From Multifurca ochricompacta (taxonomy: Eukaryota; Basidiomycota; Agaricomycetes; Russulales; Russulaceae): DNA of 64,000 nucleotides. A program made the position numbers and the translations under genes. How positions within the stretch are numbered: position 1 is the first letter of the stretch; each line of letters opens with the position of its first letter. The stretch lies in contig WTXG01000091.1 of NCBI GenBank assembly GCA_022496185.1, forward strand, positions 78,625-142,624. The letters run 5' to 3'. This document shows positions 11,384 to 23,529 of this stretch, piece by piece. Below the pieces are notes generated by a model. That model ran no database searches and had not been told where the DNA came from. It saw only the letters and a list, made by a program, of their open reading frames with translations.

Positions 11384-13189
11384 AGAACTGTAAAAAGCTC
11401 CAGGAAAGCCTTGTTGAAAGATGCTCGTTTAAATTGAAAACGACGTCAAACTAGGGCATCCTCTGGAACAGAATTCCAGGATATTTCAAGGAGGGTGTAT
11501 GGTAAGTGTCAACAAGTGCTTCATGTCAAAATGACACCCTTCATCGCTGCCAGTCACCCCCCTTCTTTAATTTGGCAAGTCACAATGTCACAACTCACAT
11601 CGGTTGCGATGGTTATGATTGTAAATATCATGTCCACAAAAACTTAAATTTTGATTTATGTATTATGCCAAAGATGATTTTTGGTTGATTAAGCAAAAAA
11701 TGAGCAAGGAATTCGAAGAGGGTGATAGCGTGCACCAATCACGACCAAGATGCAGGAGGTTCACAAAGTGCGTGAAGTTCCCACGACATCACCGGGAAGA
11801 TTTCAGGCTAGTTAAATGCATATTAGCATCGTGTTCGCTAGAGAAGTCCTGGAATTCAGTTCAAGGACGTTCACAACATGCAGCTCCTATCTCCTTTGTA
11901 CTGTTCTGTAGGATTCCTAGACCCCTGGGCACCATGAGTTGGTATCTCCGCTCTGAAGTCATTCGCAGAATCTCGGGGGTTGCCTAGGGATGGGTGTTAA
12001 GCGCCTAGCATTAAGGTCAAGCTGGAACTGTTGTACCGTGGAACAGGAAAAACCCCAGAAAAGTCATGGAACTGCGTCCGCGTGGGGTTACTGATGGACT
12101 CCTTTGTCGTGGGAGCGAACAGCGTGTGATACTTTGGCCGCCGCCACTGTGAGGAATTCTATGATGCCCTCTCTGAAGGACATAGTAGGGGTCGTCGAAG
12201 TCTCATAATGCTGGCGGACCAGACTCAGCAAAACCACAAATGGAGCTGGGAACGGGCGATTGGGTGAAGCCTCGACAAATGGGATTGTATGCATCTCGGC
12301 AAAGCGGTGGCCATCTGCGTTTAAGGCGATGTCAAAATTCTAGTCACAAAGGGACGATCTCAGACGATTCACTGCATCCATGGGCATGCTTGACGCCACG
12401 CTTAGAAAGTACGCCAGAGAAGAGCACGACGGGTAGGAACCTCCACTTGGATATGGCGATTTGCTCATGGAATCGCACGACATACTGAAAAGAGGCGAGA
12501 GAACTTGAACTATAAACGAGAAGGACACCATGACACCGCGCCAGGTCCTGAAACAACTCCATCAGCTGCCATACACACCAACCCGATCAATAGCTTTCAC
12601 CCGCAACACTCTCTAAATATATCCCCAGGTCTCTCGATGATGTCTAGAACGAGGATACGATTGTCCGCCAGCCTCAGGGACTTCTGATTGGAACCTGACA
12701 GTGACCTTCAATTTAAATGATAAACACTCAATGAACTATACGCACGAAGGAAAGACGTTGGTAATCTGAAGTTGTGGGTTCTCCCAGATATGCGGCGACA
12801 AGTTCACGTACTCCAGATTCTGTAGAAGATGAGAGATTCGTGAATCGATGCTTATGGGACCGGATTGGCCCACCTTTGTCGCCTACGACCAAGAGGTTAT
12901 ATCCAAGTGAAACATCGCAATTTGACTGTTGGCCAGAGGGGTGATGAGACAAAAAAAAAGCGGGGTCAAGGAGCAGGGCAAGAAGAACGTACAGACATCT
13001 GGTACTGAAACGGTAGACAATCAAACGCAGACGATGTATTAAAACAGGGCTCCAATTGTGCCAAGGGATTTAAACATGCGAGAAACATGACTGAGAGTTT
13101 ACAACAGCCACAATTGCGGAACTTGCTTTGTCTGGTCTGCTTGGATTGTGTGCTTGGATTGTGTGTGAGTGTATTAATGACAGGTGTAC
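11384..13189. other. Unassigned region, possible gene remnants on the minus strand
   Basis: Minus-strand open stretches at 12562-12344, 12294-12088 and 13024-12728 have reasonable composition (for example FREGIIEFLTVAAAKVSHAV), but I recognise no domain and cannot join them with splice sites. They could be exons of an unknown gene or remnants. No RNA gene or repeat seen. Confidence 0.3.
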
Positions 13190-13220
13190 CACGCCATGCC
13201 ACGCCACGCCACGCCACGCC
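13190..13220. repeat. CCACG pentanucleotide microsatellite
   Basis: About six tandem copies of acgcc (one copy is atgcc). It sits about 300 bp upstream of the F-box gene, next to a T-rich tract at 13250-13310. It creates an artificial RHATP-type peptide in some frames. Confidence 0.85.
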
Positions 13221-13522
13221 AATCGGTCCGCGGACCCGGATCGTCTTGTATTTTTTTTTCTTTCTTTATTCTCCTTTATCATATCATTTATTATTATTTT
13301 TCCCTCATCCATCGCTGCAAAAAAGCTTGATCACATATCTGAGAGACTCGTAAATATTCAAGCTATCGTGAAGCAATATATCAAGAAACAATAAAGAGAA
13401 TAAACTCTTTGGAACAGTATGAATACTTTCCTATCTTTGCGCGATGGGAATGCCGGAAGTAGGTAGGTCCTGAGCTCCCGAGTAGGCGCTCAGCTATCAT
13501 TTGAGCTCAAACTACTACGAGC

Positions 13523-15288
13523 ATGTTGTCCCGGCTCCTAACCTTGTCGCCAGAGCTCTTGGTTCAAATCATCTCCTATCTTTCCTTCAAAGATATAACC
13601 TCGTGCGAGGTATCTTGCCGCCATCTCAACGGTGTGGTCAAGAACTCCGCTCTCCTTCGGTATCTCAAAAAAGTTGGCAGGACTGGCGTGTACGACCCGC
13701 TGAACGCAGGTTTCACCCTCCCGGAGCGCCTCGAGAGATTGCGCCTCTGGCAGAAGGGCTGGGAGGACCTCGATATCCCGAGACATCCGCGCGCATCACG
13801 TTCGACCTGGACATCTGGTCCCCACTCATCGGGTCATTGCATGACGGGCACCTAGTCGTGACGGACGCCGATCCCGTTGTTTACGCCTATTCGGACCTCT
13901 CTCTCTTCCAAACCCTCTACCTATTCGTTCTATTGAACTGGGCAATTTGACTCTTGTCAGGGAAGGCTTGCTGCATGCGTTTGCATTTGCCGATGAGTAC
14001 GACCTTGTGGCGATAGTGTCCACGTGCGTTTATCTACTGGCAGCACTGCTAGTTGCTTTAATGTGCATGACTCATATATTGTCCGCAGAGGCAAACTAGC
14101 GGATCCTGAGGACCTCCCATGTGACCTCCGACACCAACCTTCAGCCATTATCCTCAATGTCCGCATACTCACTCTCTCAGAATCAACAGCGCATCCTCTT
14201 GCGAAGAGCCCACAAATCGAAATTCCCCTCAAATCAAGATTCATTCTGGGGTGCACCCTGGACGCAAAGGTAGCTGTAAACTGCCTGGTTATTCTCACTT
14301 GCCATGGATGGAGTTATGAGTTCGACGAAATCCATCTCGTCTACTGGAGAGAAGGTATTTTTCACTGCGTAGGCGTGATCTTTTACCCCGGGAGATATAT
14401 CTCAACATATTCTAGTTGCGCCGCAGCCCACCCAATACGTATTTCCCTCAAGTCACATTCCTTTCCGAAGAGATTTTGATCCTGGTACAGAGACAAGGAA
14501 ATGCTCTGGAATTGTGCCAAATCACCTGGGAAGACCCTCCGGTATTGAACACGCTCTGTGTGCTCGTCTTGCCGGCTCTGCAACGGGGAATATCGTGCGT
14601 CATGGTCGAATGTCAGGGGGACCAAATAGTGGCTCCGCAGGACATTCTTGCGCGGTCCCGCCGCCTCCCCTTCGTGAGCGATCCAAATGCAACAGTATTA
14701 TGCTTCACCCTCGGATTTCGACAAGTTTTTGGTGGCTATGATTACCTCCGATCTGTCTCCTTTTGGGTGCGGCGCTCCTCGCTACGCGAGTACGCCGTGC
14801 GCGGAGGCAATCAGAATTATCCCTGGGATTCATGGGGCCCTTCTACGACACGCTGGACTGACTGGGAGCACGGGCTGGCGCCCTGTAGGCCGGGCGGCTC
14901 ACGTAGCGCCCTCTTCCCTTTGCTAATAGAAGTAGGGACCGGAAATCCGATCGTCATACGCGACTTCCACCCGGAGCGCGTACGCCGCGCCCTTTCTCGA
15001 AGCAAAGGCCCCTCGTGGAGCGATGGGCGACTGAAGGTGGTAACGGAGTCGAGCATGATCGAGAAGGGAGATGAATTTTTGGACGATATCATCTCCTCGC
15101 TTCCTTATTGCGAGGCGACCAGCGAAAAACGGTACGGGTACCACGAGGTACTCATCGATGATGAGCGGATTGTGGGTATCACGGTGTGTGCTTGCCTTGC
15201 ATACATGGGAGGCGTTCACTCACCATAAGTATCTCCGATTCAGCGTGGCGACGATGAAGGGACATTAGACGTTCATTTAATGATATGA
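13523..15288 (+). CDS. F-box protein, frame-disturbed
   Basis: The start at 13523 opens an N-terminal F-box (about residues 4-48): LSPELLVQIISYLSFKDITS, CEVSCRHLNGVVKN, then LRYLKKVGRTGV. This is the usual position for SCF ubiquitin-ligase substrate adaptors, where the F-box binds Skp1. The C-terminal part (ITFDLDIWSPLIGSLHDGHL, LADPEDLPCDLRHQP, FLSEEILILVQRQGNALEL, VFGGYDYLRSVSFWVRRSSL) has the WD/Kelch-free layout common in basidiomycete F-box proteins and gives no substrate. Model: exons 13523-14023, 14089-14354, 14416-15183, 15244-15288, all with good GT-AG borders; the end is RGDDEGTLDVHLMI. The frame drops back one base near 13790 and near 13905 and shifts again near 14440. Translated segments stay clean between breaks, so either recent decay or base-calling error is possible. 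Confidence 0.75.
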
Positions 15289-15519
15289 TAAACTATTCGG
15301 CCGGTTCTCCTCGCTATTCAGGACACCTGTCTGAACAACCTAGAACTGACCGACAGCACGGGTATATACCTTCCGGCTTGATGGAGCCGATGCCGAATCC
15401 GGCCCGGAACAACACACATTTATACACGTACACGTTATTCGGTTTTGAGATTTACTTGGGACATGGGTTCTCGCAGTCTTGGTTCATTTTACAGATGTCG
15501 CATGTCCAACCTTTCGCAT

Positions 15520-15567
15520 CACGAGGTAGGTGTGTTAAACGGTTTAACACCCGAACCGTACCTCGTG
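15520..15567. repeat. 48 bp imperfect inverted repeat (hairpin)
   Basis: The outer arms cacgaggta (15520-15528) and tacctcgtg (15559-15567) are perfect complements. The inner arms ggtgtgttaaac and gtttaacaccc are also nearly complementary, so most of the element pairs with itself. It lies about 230 bp after the F-box gene. It may be a terminator-like hairpin, a protein-binding palindrome or a mobile-element remnant. Confidence 0.7.
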
Positions 15568-17399
15568 CTAAGTGGCTCTTCTAGCAGCCAGAAATCTGGG
15601 CCCTATCAAGAACGAACCTTCTGACCAAATGCCTAGAAACCTTGAAGGGATCACTTGGATGGATCGTTTCTGGGTGATGCATTGGCAAGTTTTCTGTGTT
15701 ACGCACTATAAGAAGGCAGGAGGGGCATTCTTTGAGCTGGTTACGAAAGGCAGGACAATCCATACCTTGCTTAAGAGTCGGTAGCTTCGCCTATTTAGTG
15801 CTGTATCCGTATTTCCACTATCACAGGGAATGACGAAGACTTGAAGCTCGTCAAAGGGCTTCAATCAAGCAAACAAGAAATTGGAATCATTGAACGCGGA
15901 TTCCGTAAAGCGGTATATGGTATATCTGTAGTAGTGTTGGCCGTGAACAAACTTCGCCCAACGTTAATAATCCTGAACCTCAGCGAATCCCTCGAAAAAG
16001 GAGGACATTGCCTTCTGCGCCCTGTTGAATGCCGGAGAAGATAGTGACAAATACGACACGATATTTTCAACCCCAGCCCGTGCAGCGCTCCCGACCGTAG
16101 ACCGCGCAAGGGTAATGCAAATCTCGCTTAATTATGTGACCTGTGCGTTTATCGTTTTCAAACACTCTGTTAACGCGACACGGGGCGTCAAAATTTGAGG
16201 ATTTGAAAATACAATAAAGAGAGCTGATTGAAAAATGTTATATTAATACCTAAAAGACGAAGAATATCGATCCTCTAACGTGCCGCATCCTAGTACACTT
16301 TATCGTACTCTTCAAAAGCTCAAAGGTTTGGCTAAATCAGAGGGTCACCTCTCGTTCTCTCTGTCAATCCCCACGAAGAGAGAGATGACTACGGAAGGTA
16401 GTAGATAAAGGGCAATCTCAACTAATTTCAAACGAATTTGCGAGGTCGCGATACCACGAAATATGGACAGGAGTAGAGAAGGTGGGTGATTTCGGGGATG
16501 CAAAATGGTGTCTTTGTGTTGTGGTCCTTATGCAGTCGTCTCATAGGTCATGGTGTTTGTATTGTAAAAATAAAGAGAAAAATATGATAATTGATGATGG
16601 CGATGACGATTTATGGTGTTCCCACAACGTTCAGGCTGACCTGACCCTTCTTTGAACTTACGTCATGTCTCACGGCTCCCCTTCCCCCTCTCTCTTCACT
16701 TCCTGTCCTACCATCGCTTTAATTAATCAACCACCCAATGGACCAACACCTGGACTATATTTGCCAGAACCTTAATCCTTGTTCAATAGCAGAATATTGT
16801 GTGTCAAGATTTGATCCGAATTGTGGCAGGAGAGTGCTGGTCGGTTTGATATGCCTGGGTATCCGTATATATGCGCGTTGGTATCACCACACCACACCAT
16901 CCCACCCCGCCCCGCCGTTCCCCATACTGTGTATGAAAGAAGGTTTAGCATTTCATCCCAGTGCGGGTATCGTCCGTATTCTTCATGGTTGCAAGGCTTT
17001 CGTTCTTAGTAAAGGGGTTTATTCCCTCCCTTCTCGATTGTAATCGATTGTCTATGTCCATCTCTGTTTACCTCGTCTTTTTGACTTCTGCCTAGATAGT
17101 CCCCCACCCCTTCATTCGCGTTCGCATTAGGGGCTGCGTAAACGTGTTGCCGACCTTAATTTCGACCTTCGTGATTAGACAAACTGATCGCAGCACAAAT
17201 AGCAAAGGCAGCCACCGTTACTGTGACTACACCTACTGAAAAGGAGACGGATGCTACTCCAGAGGCAGACCCAGAGGTTGAGAGGGACACTAGTTCAAAG
17301 CAGAAGCAAAGAGAGAAGACCATCCATGGTACCACACTGCAAACACACATATCGCAGTAGGGCCGGCGAATGAGTATAAATCCTAACATCCTAACGTTG
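15568..17399. other. Unassigned region
   Basis: About 1.8 kb with short open stretches on both strands (for example 15572-15784 and 16738-17043 on +) that match no family I know. The part from 16100 to 16740 is A/T-rich and has no coding look. No splice-linked exon chain can be supported. Confidence 0.4.
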
Positions 17400-18046
17400 A
17401 GCCCCTAGATCTTCGCGATGTCATCCCGGGCGCTTCGACGTGACTTTCCTCGGCCCTGTTGCTCCCTGCACTCCTATTTTGATGACCCCGGAAACAGTTC
17501 GATCATCACAGAGAATGGTTTTAAAATCTCCTCCCCGGTCCTCAGGCAGCACTCTAGCCTTACCTTGAACTCCTTGTGAGCTCGTCTGGCCTCTGTGCGC
17601 TTGACTTTGGCCATGTCTAGCATCACCTTGACACATCTGGTCGACGTGTTCTTCTTGTACCGCCTGAGCGAGTCGGAGAGCGCAAAGAAATCTCCGCAGT
17701 GGTCGCAGAAATGGATCTGTAGGTGATGTGCCTACATGGTATCACAATGCCGCTTGAAGTCCTCCCATGTACCGAACCCAGCGCGTGGGCACAGCTGGCA
17801 CTTCAGCTCTCTGATGGTTTGGCGGTCCCAATCAGCTTACCGTAACATTTGTTCTGCTTGGGGTCCTAGCTCCAGGTTGTGACCGGCCCTGTTTGTGGGT
17901 CTTGATGCCTCCAAGACTCCGGGGACAGTCGTCCTGCCCTTGCCCCTCTTCTGGGGGCGTGACTCATTTCATTCTGCCTCGGGCGTCTTTGTCGTCGGTG
18001 TTGTCAACCCCATGCTGGCGTTTACCGAGGACCGTCTCTTCGACAT
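17400..18046 (-). pseudogene. Decayed zinc-finger protein gene
   Basis: Read on the minus strand, an ATG at 18046 opens MSKRRSSVNASMGLTTPTTK, a Ser/Thr/Lys-rich start. Further on, ELKCQLCPRAGFGTWEDFK and RHCDT give a first CxxC...H finger, followed by IHFCDHCGDFFALSDSLRR, a second Cys/His finger. Between the fingers, near 17731, a TAG stop interrupts the frame; a second TAG follows the LFPGSSK segment near 17473. The second finger ends RRYKK where a His would be expected. A TGA also ends the N-terminal frame (after TPEAE). A basidiomycete zinc-finger family with this two-finger layout is the likely parent. With several in-frame stops plus frame changes, this is a genuine relic rather than base-calling noise. 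Confidence 0.65.
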
Positions 18047-19928
18047 GGGCTCGCCAAGCTGGGTAGAACCCCATGCTGTCAGTCACCTGTGTGCCAGGTG
18101 TCAGCAAAGGCGAACTCACCATGCAGGTGAGCAAAAGGCAAAGAAAAAGATACTTATGAGGAATTTTTCAAAAGGCTAGCACCGTCGAACGAAGTTGCAC
18201 CATGTCCGGATGCGACTTGCTCATTCGCACTCACCTCGTATGTCGTCGCGTCCACGACGTTGGTAGGAGAGTGGCCATAGCGAATCGCTATGCAGGGATG
18301 CAACCAAGCTCGTGTCCACTAGTGCTGTTTATCCTAGATGAATATGAAAGATTGTGAGCGAAGGTAAAAGCTGAGACATACGGGGCGTTGGCATGAGCAA
18401 GAAGCCAAGTGTGCGTCGCGCAAGAGAGTAATTAAGTAGACGTTCGTGGACGGGCGACTGAATGGTTATACACTCGCCGGGTTTTAGTAGCTTAACTCAC
18501 GGACGAGAGGGTCGATGTTGCCGTGACTGAGGTGCATCCATTGGGGCTCATTATGGCCATTGGGTCCCAAATAATGTTCTATGATGCAGAGGCATGAATT
18601 ACTCATAGTTCGAAGAAAACTGCGCTCATTGCCAGTCCGCGGAGGCCAGAAAGTCTTCAATAGTGTAGGAGATATCTGGTGGAGAGAAATGCGGAGGACG
18701 CTCTTTTTGAAACACTGTCTGTTGCTCCTCGTGTTCTTTATGTGTACACGATTCACGCCAAAGACTCTAAAAACCTCGAATCCAGGGGAACGTGCAAATG
18801 TGACTCGCTGTACAGTATCTAAATGTAATGTGCATGTGCATCGACATGCATCTCCGTGAAAGAGAGAAAAAGACCAAGGTGGAGAATACCCTCTAAGGTT
18901 CCTAGCCTTAAGCCGTGCCGAGATAAGATAAGGATATTTTATATAAAATAACTCAGATTAGGTGTGCACTTCGATCGGTAAGGATTTGATCTCGCTCGCG
19001 ACTGTTAAAAATCAAAATCGAGTTCTAAAAGCGAGAGAGAGGGCAATAAGAACGTGGCATGCATGGCTTTGCGTATCAGCGCTAGCACTGACACTGCGCA
19101 TCTTCACGGCCAAAGCTGTTGCTAAGTACTCACTGACGGAAATGTAATTCGAGGAATTTGAGAGCTGAAAGGACCGCACGAGTTGGGGAAAGTCTCGCGT
19201 GTGTCTGCTAGTGTTGGAGTGGGATGAGAGGTTGGAGAAAAGAAATGGGTGCGAAACACTTTAAGTGTCAGGGTATCGTAGCTAGGCAAGTGGGTGATAG
19301 GAGCCTCCGAGTGAGAAACGCCAAGCGCTCCGTACACTCCTCAATCCAAAAGGCCGACAGCAGGAGTTGTGGTACTGTTCCCCGTAAACGCAATCTGGGG
19401 CCTCCACGAAATAATTCATCTGGAGGGAGAAAATCCAGCCTCATCAACTTGTTTTGCTAACCTCAAGATAGTTTAGCACCGCTAGACGCCCTTTGTGTTA
19501 TCCCCGTTAATTGTAATCGTCATTGACAGCTGGATTAAACATACATGGAGAGGTATTCTCCGAGAGAAAGGCCCAGTCCAAGGTATTGACTATCGTTGTA
19601 TATAATCATGCAATAGGCTAAGAGGCAAAGGCGCTATGTTCGCTCTCTACTGCCGACCAGAAGATCGTATCTTAGAAATGTCCCGTGGGCCGAGTTTTTC
19701 TTTCCAGCTGGTAACCTATTTTTATAGAAAGGTTAATACCACAATGGAATTGATGAGAGCAAGAGCAAGAGGAATACTGATTTCTAGAGTGTCGTGGCCT
19801 CATCAATTTACCTTCTTCCACGCTGCTGTGCATGGCCCCCCACACGTTACTCGGCTGGAGTTTTGCGTTGTGTTGACTTACGACGACGGCCATAACTCAA
19901 CGTAGCTCACATTTCATACGAACGAACA
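18047..19928. other. Intergenic, no gene recognised
   Basis: Short open stretches on both strands without recognisable domains. A small palindromic A/T block (gatattttatataaaata) lies near 18930-18950. The right end presumably carries the promoter of the Vps68-type gene. Confidence 0.4.
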
Positions 19929-20761
19929 ATGTCACTTCCACGCTCAGATTATGACCCTCGTCGTGTCTGTTTGAACCCATTCCCATTCCTTGAGAATATT
20001 AACCTCGGAAAGCACCGTCGTGCACTTGGCGTTTACCTCGCCGGTGGACTTGTAAGACCTTTCCTTTCCCCTCCTTTCCTTTCCTTTCCTTTCCTTTCCT
20101 TTCCTTTCCTTTCCTTTCCTTTCCTTTCCTTTCCTTTCCTTTCCTTTCCTTCCTTCCTTCCTCACTCATTACCCACCCCACTCACGCTATTTTCCTCTCA
20201 ACCTACCCGCTCTTAGTTCTCACTCGGCATCTGGGCTTTCTTGGACGCAACCATCCTCTCCGCGCACGCACATCCACCTTACAACGAACCAGATTACCCT
20301 GTACCCGTCCACGTCACTTTCGCAGACTGGGTACCCGGTATATGCTCCCTCCTCGGCATCCTCGTCATCAACCTGATCGACAAGGATCGGGTGCGCGGAG
20401 ACGAGGGCTTCGGTGACTCACGCGCCGTTTGGCGTGCTCGCCTCTTCCTTTTCGTTGGGTTTGCTCTCATGGCAGGTGGCTTGGCTGGCAGTGCGGTACG
20501 CCCATCATGTCTATCCCTCACCTATCCCCCATCCTCCTCTATCTCCCCATCATATAAAGCCGAAAGGGAAGGTGTTTACTTGTTTGGCTGGATATACAGG
20601 CCCTTTTGGTGCTCAAGTATGTCCTCCCAGGGTACCCAGATCAATACCAATATTACGGTTTCGCCAACGTCGCCGAGAACGTATTCTTGATGCTTTCCGC
20701 CGTTGTACTTTGGATCGCACAAAGCGGTAGTGGCGAATATGAGTACAATCTTTCGATTTAG
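19929..20761 (+). CDS. VPS68: Vps68/TMEM50 (UPF0220) family membrane protein
   Basis: A small four-helix protein of the endomembrane system. The yeast member Vps68 works in vacuolar protein sorting. Three exons: 19929-20051, 20217-20495, 20600-20761. The protein starts MSLPRSDYDPRRVCLNPFPF, then reads LGKHRRALGVYLAGGL, FSLGIWAFLDATILSAHAH, FADWVPGICSLLGILVINLI, ARLFLFVGFALMAGGLAGSA, and ends ENVFLMLSAVVLWIAQSGSG plus EYEYNLSI. That is four hydrophobic spans in about 187 residues, the usual family size, and all splice junctions keep the frame. Intron 1 carries a long TTTCC repeat. The gene converges on the arginyl-tRNA synthetase gene with about 210 bp between stop codons. It is intact, in contrast to most other genes here. 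Confidence 0.9.
20072..20160. repeat. (TTTCC)n microsatellite inside intron 1 of the Vps68-type gene
   Basis: About 15 nearly perfect TTTCC units, ending in TTCC tetramers. The strand asymmetry is complete (pyrimidines only). It makes this intron about 165 bp, roughly three times the usual 50-60 bp of this genome, and may serve as or displace the polypyrimidine tract before the acceptor at 20216. Confidence 0.95.
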
Positions 20762-20972
20762 AGATCTAAGTTTTTCTTGTGAGAACAAGTGTATTGTAAA
20801 TCTTCGCTTCGGGTCTCCTGTATGCGTCTGTCTCTAAATACTTATATCTCTCTTTTATTTTATTTTTTTTAAAACTCCATCGAGAGCACCAACCCGTGCT
20901 GGATATGTAGAGATACAAGAGCGAGTGAGACAAAACATTTCAAGCCCCTCCAAAAAAAAAAAGAAAACAAAA

Positions 20973-23228
20973 TCACATGCGTTCTAGCGGCCGAATGCTC
21001 AACAACCGCATCGCGGCCCCGAGCACATCCCGCGCGCACAAATACAACCACATCCGAGCCCGCGCACGCTCAACGTCCGCCTCTCCTTTAACCACCACCG
21101 TCTCCCACGCGCTCGAGATCGCGTGCGCGAGCCGGAAAGCGAATGTGACGACCCCGCTCGGTTCGTGCGTGCGCAACGCGGTCCTGACGACATCTGGATA
21201 CGTCCCGAGGAGGAAGACGATCTCCCGCGCCGCGGGGTGCTCCGCCAGCGTCTCGGCCGCGATCTGTTCTGGCGCGGGTAGCGGTAACAGTTCCGGGTTT
21301 TTGCGCGTGAGGGAAGTCAGCCGGACGTGCGCGTATTGTAAATACGGTCCCGTATCTCCTTCGAAGGATGTCATGCGGTCCCAATTGAAGGTGTAGTTAT
21401 TTATCCTGATTTTATTTTATTTTTTTTCAAATGACGCGCGTGCAGAGGCGTCCATTCGTTCGTAAGAAAAAAAAAAGAAAGGAAGTGCTTTCCGGAGGGA
21501 TAGAGGTTACTCACCGCTTAGCGGCCATGTCCTGAATCTTGATTGCTGCCAAGCCAACTTCGAGGCTCGTCTGCTCCGGATCTTCCACTGCGGCATACTT
21601 TTCTTCGTTTTTTTTCATCTGCTCATGCATCACACTCGCAGCCTCTCGAATGATTTGCTCGAGGAAGACGACAGTACCCTTACGGGTGCTCATGCCGAGC
21701 ACGAGCCCATAGTTAACGTGTTCTATAGTCGACGCCCAAGGGAATTCCATCAAGTGCAGCACCTTGATGAACTGCGCCGTATGCAGGTCTTGCTGTGACG
21801 AGATAACATAAATCATCTTGTCGAACTTGTGCTGCTCGTAGCGCTCAACCGCTCCGCCGATATCACGCGTCAGGTATATGGACGTTCCATCTGATGCGTT
21901 TCCCGGGAGAAATGCGCGTTAGATCGCATGGGGGTGAGGTATCAGGAGGATAGACGTACCCTTTTTACGCAGTACAGCCTTTCCGAGCTTCCACTTTTCC
22001 AGGTCAACGAGTTTTGCGCCTTCCACATCACTTATCAAACCCATCTCCTCTAGTCGCTGTAATGCATAGTCCTGCCACTTCTTCCCAACCTTGCTCTCAC
22101 CGGTGTAAACATCAAAGTGCACATTCAGCCGGTCGTACTCCTCCGCGTACTTCTTCACGGACAACTCGCGCCACACTCGCCAGTTCTTGAGCGCGTCCTC
22201 ATCGCCATCTTCCATACGCTTGAACCACGCGGCCGCTTCAGCTTTGACGTTGGGGTCGGACTCGGCATCCTTATTAATGTTCACGTAAACATCGAAGAGA
22301 TGCTTAATCGCATCCTTTTGTAGCTCTTCTTCCGAGCCGTACTTTTCGAAACCAACAGCGATCAATCCAAACTGTGAGAAATCGGCGGGCGGCGGGGGTC
22401 GCATCGAATTGGATGAGCAAAGATACGATAACGCGGAGAGATGAAAATGTACAGATTAAAGCTGTGGACCTACCTGCGTGCCCCAATCGCCCAAATAATT
22501 CATAGAAACAACTTGCCATCCACACGCCTTGTAAAGATTGGCCAAAAACGTGCCGATGATGGTTGATCGGAGATGACCGACGTGGAAACTCTTCGCGATG
22601 TTCGGTGACGAGTACTCAACGATAACTTTCTTGCCCGCGCCGGAGGTGTTCGTGCCGTACTCGGGTTGACCAGATGAGGTGTTGTTGGTAAGGTCATGCA
22701 CCTGGGTGAGCACGGTGCGCAAGAGGGAAGGTGTCTTCAACATGAAATGCAAAAACGCCTTGTCATGGGTGACGGACTCTACGTAATCGTCCGCTTCGAA
22801 CTGCGTACGTTTGTTGCCAGGGAAGCAAGAGCCGAAGAAAAAGGAAGAGTGTAAGCAATGGGGTGGAATAGGGTTAACAAGTTCTGTGAATGGTGCACCT
22901 GATCGATGACCGTCTTGGCAAGTACGTCGACCTTGCCTGGCAGACGGAAGCGCGGAAGGGCGATTGTAAAGTCGACACCCTTTTTGCCATAGTCGACACC
23001 CTGATAGACCTGCTCAACTGTGAGAAGGGGTAAAGCATCTGCTACACGCTTTGCGATGGCGATTTTGAAAGAGTCGAGAACGGCGCGGGAGGGGTCCGCT
23101 CCAGGGACCTCCGGTAATGCTGGGAGATTGAGGGGCATTGCCCTGGGAATCCCTAAGCTGAAAGAACGATAATTTTGTTTGATAAAAGAAAAGGATATTG
23201 TGCTGCGATGCAGCGAAAGGTATCGCAA
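20973..23228 (-). CDS. Arginyl-tRNA synthetase (class Ia)
   Basis: Charges tRNA-Arg with arginine. Five exons on the minus strand: 23228-22899, 22800-22474, 22371-21960, 21890-21515, 21405-20973, about 625 residues, fully in frame. Signatures: [20 protein letters not shown] (the HIGH-type motif as HVGH); [31 protein letters not shown]; the KMSKS-like region [16 protein letters not shown]; and the anticodon-binding C-terminus starting [11 protein letters not shown] with [11 protein letters not shown] and ending [11 protein letters not shown]. The N-terminal domain carries [20 protein letters not shown]. Two starts are possible: an upstream ATG at 23228 adds 30 residues rich in Arg, Ser and aromatics, like a mitochondrial presequence, while the ATG at 23138 ([11 protein letters not shown]) suits a cytosolic form. 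A TTCTTTCAG inside the extension could also be an intron end. Confidence 0.95.
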
Positions 23229-23529
23229 TGAAAGTAAAGGAATAATTTTTGTTGTGTAAAGTACTTTGTACTATATGTGTGAGGTGAGTGAGTGCGGGCG
23301 ATGACTCGTAGCCTAGCCCTAACCTTAACCTTAATCTAGTTGTGGCAAAACGTATGTAGATTTAACGCCGCCTCATACCGCCAACCAATGAAGTCAACTT
23401 ATTATGAAACTGCAAACAAGTCATCATCACAACAAAACCCCCGCTCGTCTTTTTTCATACCAATAACCTGTAATGTATCCCAATGGAGTGGCCTGCCTAA
23501 TCCATCACGACGCTCAAATACTAGGCAAA

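Noticed and set aside
19944..20181. Minus-strand frames made of repeated Gly-Lys-Glu-Arg-Lys
   Set aside because: They are translations of the TTTCC microsatellite inside the Vps68-type intron, not a protein gene.
23308..23336. Telomere-like string ccctaaccttaacctta near the synthetase promoter
   Set aside because: Only three degenerate units, not the regular TTAGGG array; sequence continues normally on both sides, so it is not a chromosome end.
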